Of a DNA stretch of 8,895 bases, positions 6,395 to 8,895 are shown piece by piece. The stretch lies in NCBI GenBank assembly GCA_012523875.1, contig JAAYSW010000042.1, forward strand, positions 1 to 8,895, in the 5' to 3' direction. Under the pieces are notes generated by a model. That model had not been told where the DNA came from. It ran no database searches and was given only the letters and a program-made list of their open reading frames with translations. The DNA is from Clostridiales bacterium. GTDB lineage: Bacteria; Bacillota; Clostridia; Oscillospirales; Ruminococcaceae. Positions within the stretch are counted from its first letter, which is position 1; every line of letters starts with the position of its first letter. Position numbers and translations under genes: made by a program.

Positions 6395-6926
6395 ATGCTT
6401 TAGAATTTAATTTTTTCTTTGGTAAATGGTGTTTATTAAGGAATGGAATCCAGTTTACAAATAGTGAAACCATAATTCCAATTGTGGTATCAATCATTCT
6501 GTTTACAGCATAGAGTAATGCACTATTTGCGGTATCCCCCCTATAAGATATTACGATACTTAAAAACACAACGCAGGCTAATTCGGTTGCATCAGGACGC
6601 TTAATTTTTACTGTTATAAATATAAGTGGAATTAAGGCAAGCGAGCTAATAAAATATTCTATGAGTTTATGGATATCGAGAGGAAAGTAGTTAAAGGCTA
6701 GCAATATTAATAGGCCATAAATACCACCTATAAGGGTACCAATAATGCGATTAATGGAAACATCTTTGCTTATTTTAATGTCCTTTTGCATGCATAGTAT
6801 TGCAGAAATAACAGAGTAAAACGGGTTATATATACCACGAAAATAGCTTAATACAAAACATAAAAAAGCAGCAATAGAAGTCTTTATAATTCGTAATCCC
6901 ACTTTTATTTTTAGAATTCTTGGCAT
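6393..6926 (-). CDS. Small FUSC/aromatic acid exporter-like membrane protein
   Basis: A 177-residue membrane protein with about six hydrophobic segments (roughly 11-28, 34-46, 61-79, 89-107, 113-128, 138-160). It resembles the N-terminal membrane half of the aromatic acid exporter (ArAE_1) / FUSC family: GLRIIKTSIAAFLCF at 10-24 and QKDIKISKDVSINRIIGTLIG around 47-67. The motif INRIIGTLIG (58-67) recurs as VNRMIDTTIG (141-150), an internal repeat of two three-helix units. The C-terminus is short and basic (LPKKKLNSKA). Many relatives carry an additional cytoplasmic C-terminal domain that is absent here, though short members also exist. AGGAGG lies 5 bases before the ATG. It follows the EF-G-like gene on the same strand after 76 bp and converges on the S4-domain gene. 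The family suggests efflux of organic acids, but no substrate can be assigned. Confidence 0.75.
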   Translation of the reverse strand: MPRILKIKVGLRIIKTSIAAFLCFVLSYFRGIYNPFYSVISAILCMQKDIKISKDVSINRIIGTLIGGIYGLLILLAFNYFPLDIHKLIEYFISSLALIPLIFITVKIKRPDATELACVVFLSIVISYRGDTANSALLYAVNRMIDTTIGIMVSLFVNWIPFLNKHHLPKKKLNSKA

Positions 6927-6950
6927 ATTATCCTCCTAATCAACATTCTA

Positions 6951-6981
6951 GGGCAATCACAGTAAATGTGGTTGCCCTTTT
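6951..6981 (+). terminator. Strong hairpin with plus-strand T-tract between the FUSC-like and EF-G-like genes
   Basis: GGGCAATCACA (6951-6961) pairs with TGTGGTTGCCC (6967-6977) as an 11-bp stem with one T-G wobble and a GTAAA loop, then TTTT (6978-6981). In form it is an intrinsic terminator for plus-strand transcription, although both flanking genes are on the minus strand. Read on the minus strand it is preceded by AAAA and followed by TAGAATG, without a U-tract. Confidence 0.6.
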
Positions 6982-7002
6982 AAATGTCAATGTAAATTAA
7001 AA

Positions 7003-8895
7003 TTATTCGGCTGAATCTTCACCTACAGATGCAATAACTTCGGATAGAAGATTGTGGGGGAGTGGTTCATAGCGTAAAAATTCAGTAGAGAAGCTACCCA
7101 TTCCCTTAGTAACCTGTCTAATATACATGGTAAAATCGTGCATTTCACGGGTGGGGACTTCAGCACATATTTCTGTTAAGTTTTTTTCCATTGGGTTCAT
7201 TCCAACCACACGTCCACGACGTTTATTAAGCTCACCCATAACATCGCCAGTATTTTCATCAGGGATGATAACAGATAAATTTTCAATCGGTTCTAACATA
7301 ATAGGATCAGCTTGCTTTAGCCCCTCCTTATATGCAAGTGAAGCAGCTATTTTGAATGCCATTTCAGAAGAATCAACAGGGTGGTAAGACCCATCAACAA
7401 GTATAGCTTTAAGCCCTGTTACAGGGCAACCAGCAAGCACTCCTTTTTTCATAGCCTCTTGCAATCCTTTTTCAACAGCAGGGAAATAGTTCCTTGGCAC
7501 AGCACCGCCGAAAATCTTCTCTTCAAAAACAAGTTCGTCACTAACACAAGGTTCAAATTCAATCCAAACATGGCCAAATTGACCATGACCACCAGTCTGT
7601 TTCTTGTGTTTACCCTCAACCTTAACTTTTTTGCGTATAGTTTCCTTATATGCAATTTTAGGCACAGTTAATTCTACATCTGCACCAAATTTGCTCTTTA
7701 ATTTTGTAATGGCACTTTCAAGATGCTGTTCACCCAAGCCGCTTAAAATTTGTTCACCTGTTGATGAATCTAAATTATAGAAAAGTGTTAAATCCTCCTC
7801 TAGCAAGCGTCTAAGCCCAGTGGAAATCTTACCTTCATCGCCCTGTGTCTTAGCCCTTACGGACATTGAATAGCAAGGCTTAGGGAATTCAATTTTATCG
7901 AATGAAACAATTCTTTTACTATCACAAAGTGTTTCAGATGTATTAGCACTAATCTTTGTTGTAACTGCAATATCACCCGCACTAGCTGATGAAATTTCAG
8001 TTTGCTTTTTACCCATAAGTTTATATATTTTGCCTATTTTTTCTGTCTGTCCAGTTGTAGCATTAACTAATTCAGAATCGCTATTAAGTGTTCCACTCAT
8101 AACTTTCATAAATGACATTTTACCAACAAAGGGATCCGCTACAGTCTTGAACACATATGAAGATACGGGGTCACCAGAATTGCATGGCACTTCAATAGTT
8201 GAACCATCTTTTGCAGTTGCAGATGGAATAGGTCTATCGCATAGGGTTGGAAGCAATAGTGAAAATTCTTTTAAAAGCATATCCACGCCAGCAAGTGTGG
8301 TTGAGGAAACACATACAACAGGTGTGATAACGCCATCATTCATTCCCTTATGTATTCCTTTTATAATTTCTTTTTTAGTAAATTCCTCGCCATCAAAAAA
8401 TTTCTCCATAAGCTCTTCATCAGTTTCGGCAACAGCTTCGCTAATAGCACCAATTAAACCATCAAGGCGATATTCCATCTTTTCTGAAATAGCTGATGTT
8501 GGCATTTCAGTTTCAATAGCATTCCCTTTATCATCGTATTTATACGCTTTCATTTCTATTAAATTCACATATGATATAATTTTTCGCTCATTAATTACAG
8601 GAACAATTACAGGACAAACTGTAGGTCCGAACTCAGTCTTTAGGTCGGTTAAAACATTATAGAAATTAGCATTTTCATCATCAATCTTTGTGATTACGAA
8701 CATTTTTGATTTTTTTAATTCATCAGCAAGGTCATATGCCTTTTTAGTACCAGTTCTAACCCCTGATTTAGCAGATACTGTAATCATTGTAGTATCGCCT
8801 GCATAAATACCCTCATACATACTACCAGCGAAATCGAACAATCCAGGAGTATCTAAAATATTAATTTTTACATCGTTATAATTAAAAGATGCAAG
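7003..8895 (-). CDS. Elongation factor G-like translational GTPase (EF-G paralogue), N-terminus outside window
   Basis: The reading frame is open to the right edge, so the P-loop and switch 1 lie beyond it; 630 residues are seen of perhaps 690. Counting from the edge: DTPG (G3) at 15-18, TKID in the G4 position (69-72), SST in the G5 position (197-199), domain II from about 254, domain III from about 329 with SGLGEQHLES, domain IV with KHKKQTGGHGQFGHVWIEFEP and GSYHPVDSSEMAFK, and domain V with EPIENLSVIIPDENTGDVMGELNKRRGRVVGM. Domains II-V closely resemble EF-G, the translocase of the ribosome. The G domain departs from it: canonical DTPGH has Leu19 instead of the catalytic His, and NKxD is TKID. 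This fits the EF-G-like (FusA2-type) paralogues, not the housekeeping fusA, which normally sits with the str ribosomal protein genes. The function of such paralogues is poorly known. A FUSC-like gene follows 76 bp downstream. Confidence 0.93.
   Translation of the reverse strand, partial: LASFNYNDVKINILDTPGLFDFAGSMYEGIYAGDTTMITVSAKSGVRTGTKKAYDLADELKKSKMFVITKIDDENANFYNVLTDLKTEFGPTVCPVIVPVINERKIISYVNLIEMKAYKYDDKGNAIETEMPTSAISEKMEYRLDGLIGAISEAVAETDEELMEKFFDGEEFTKKEIIKGIHKGMNDGVITPVVCVSSTTLAGVDMLLKEFSLLLPTLCDRPIPSATAKDGSTIEVPCNSGDPVSSYVFKTVADPFVGKMSFMKVMSGTLNSDSELVNATTGQTEKIGKIYKLMGKKQTEISSASAGDIAVTTKISANTSETLCDSKRIVSFDKIEFPKPCYSMSVRAKTQGDEGKISTGLRRLLEEDLTLFYNLDSSTGEQILSGLGEQHLESAITKLKSKFGADVELTVPKIAYKETIRKKVKVEGKHKKQTGGHGQFGHVWIEFEPCVSDELVFEEKIFGGAVPRNYFPAVEKGLQEAMKKGVLAGCPVTGLKAILVDGSYHPVDSSEMAFKIAASLAYKEGLKQADPIMLEPIENLSVIIPDENTGDVMGELNKRRGRVVGMNPMEKNLTEICAEVPTREMHDFTMYIRQVTKGMGSFSTEFLRYEPLPHNLLSEVIASVGEDSAE

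Noticed and set aside
7127..7671. Open frames of 86 and 96 codons on the plus strand, and one of 68 codons on the minus strand
   Set aside because: All overlap the EF-G-like domain IV and V coding sequence, which is unmistakable; they have no family features.
8030..8662. 210-codon open frame on the plus strand
   Set aside because: It lies wholly antisense to the EF-G-like gene, has no good ribosome binding site, and its translation is low-complexity Ser/Ile/Pro-rich, typical of a shadow frame.
8839..8841. TTG as the start codon of the EF-G-like gene
   Set aside because: The frame stays open upstream to the window edge and encodes the DTPG motif immediately before this codon, so the gene continues outside.

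Overview
The window is a stretch of AT-rich bacterial chromosome that looks like a low-GC Gram-positive (Clostridia-type Firmicute). The evidence is strong AGGAGG-type ribosome binding sites, AT-rich sigma-A-like promoters, intrinsic terminators, and a gene set (SpoVB/YabM-like flippase, MazG/YabN, HU, RqcP/YabO) that recalls the Bacillus yabM-yabN-yabO region. The genus cannot be named from the sequence alone. No CRISPR array, insertion sequence, phage gene, tRNA or rRNA was seen, so this is mostly ordinary chromosomal housekeeping sequence.

Layout, left to right. (1) Bases 1-1705 hold a bidirectional-looking terminator and a minus-strand SpoVB/MurJ-type polytopic membrane protein. (2) A 220-bp divergent promoter region, 1706-1928, carries a near-consensus extended -10 promoter facing right and a leader hairpin. 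(3) A plus-strand operon, 1929-4706, encodes a fold-type I PLP aminotransferase, an unrecognised 178-residue protein and tryptophanyl-tRNA synthetase, with gaps of only 19-26 bp. (4) A second plus-strand unit, 4791-6039, has its own promoter, mazG, the HU gene and a clear intrinsic terminator; a 14-bp direct repeat with exact 20-bp periodicity lies just upstream of the promoter. (5) A short S4-domain gene of the RqcP/YabO family follows at 6124-6366. (6) On the minus strand, 6393-8895, an EF-G-like GTPase (N-terminus beyond the right edge) precedes a small FUSC/aromatic-acid-exporter-like membrane protein; the hairpin between them has its T-tract facing the plus strand.

The genes fit a translation-quality and cell-envelope theme. 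TrpRS charges tRNA, RqcP-type proteins act in rescue of obstructed 50S subunits, MazG cleans the nucleotide pool, HU compacts DNA, and the EF-G paralogue presumably acts on ribosomes. The aminotransferase may supply or degrade amino acids alongside TrpRS, but its substrate is not determined.

The most interesting points are these: the EF-G paralogue has Leu where translational GTPases carry the catalytic His after DTPG, together with altered G4 and G5 motifs; an unrecognised protein is embedded between an aminotransferase and trpS; a phased direct repeat precedes the mazG promoter; and the yabP-yabQ-divIC genes that usually follow yabO are missing here. I found no convincing new multi-gene system.
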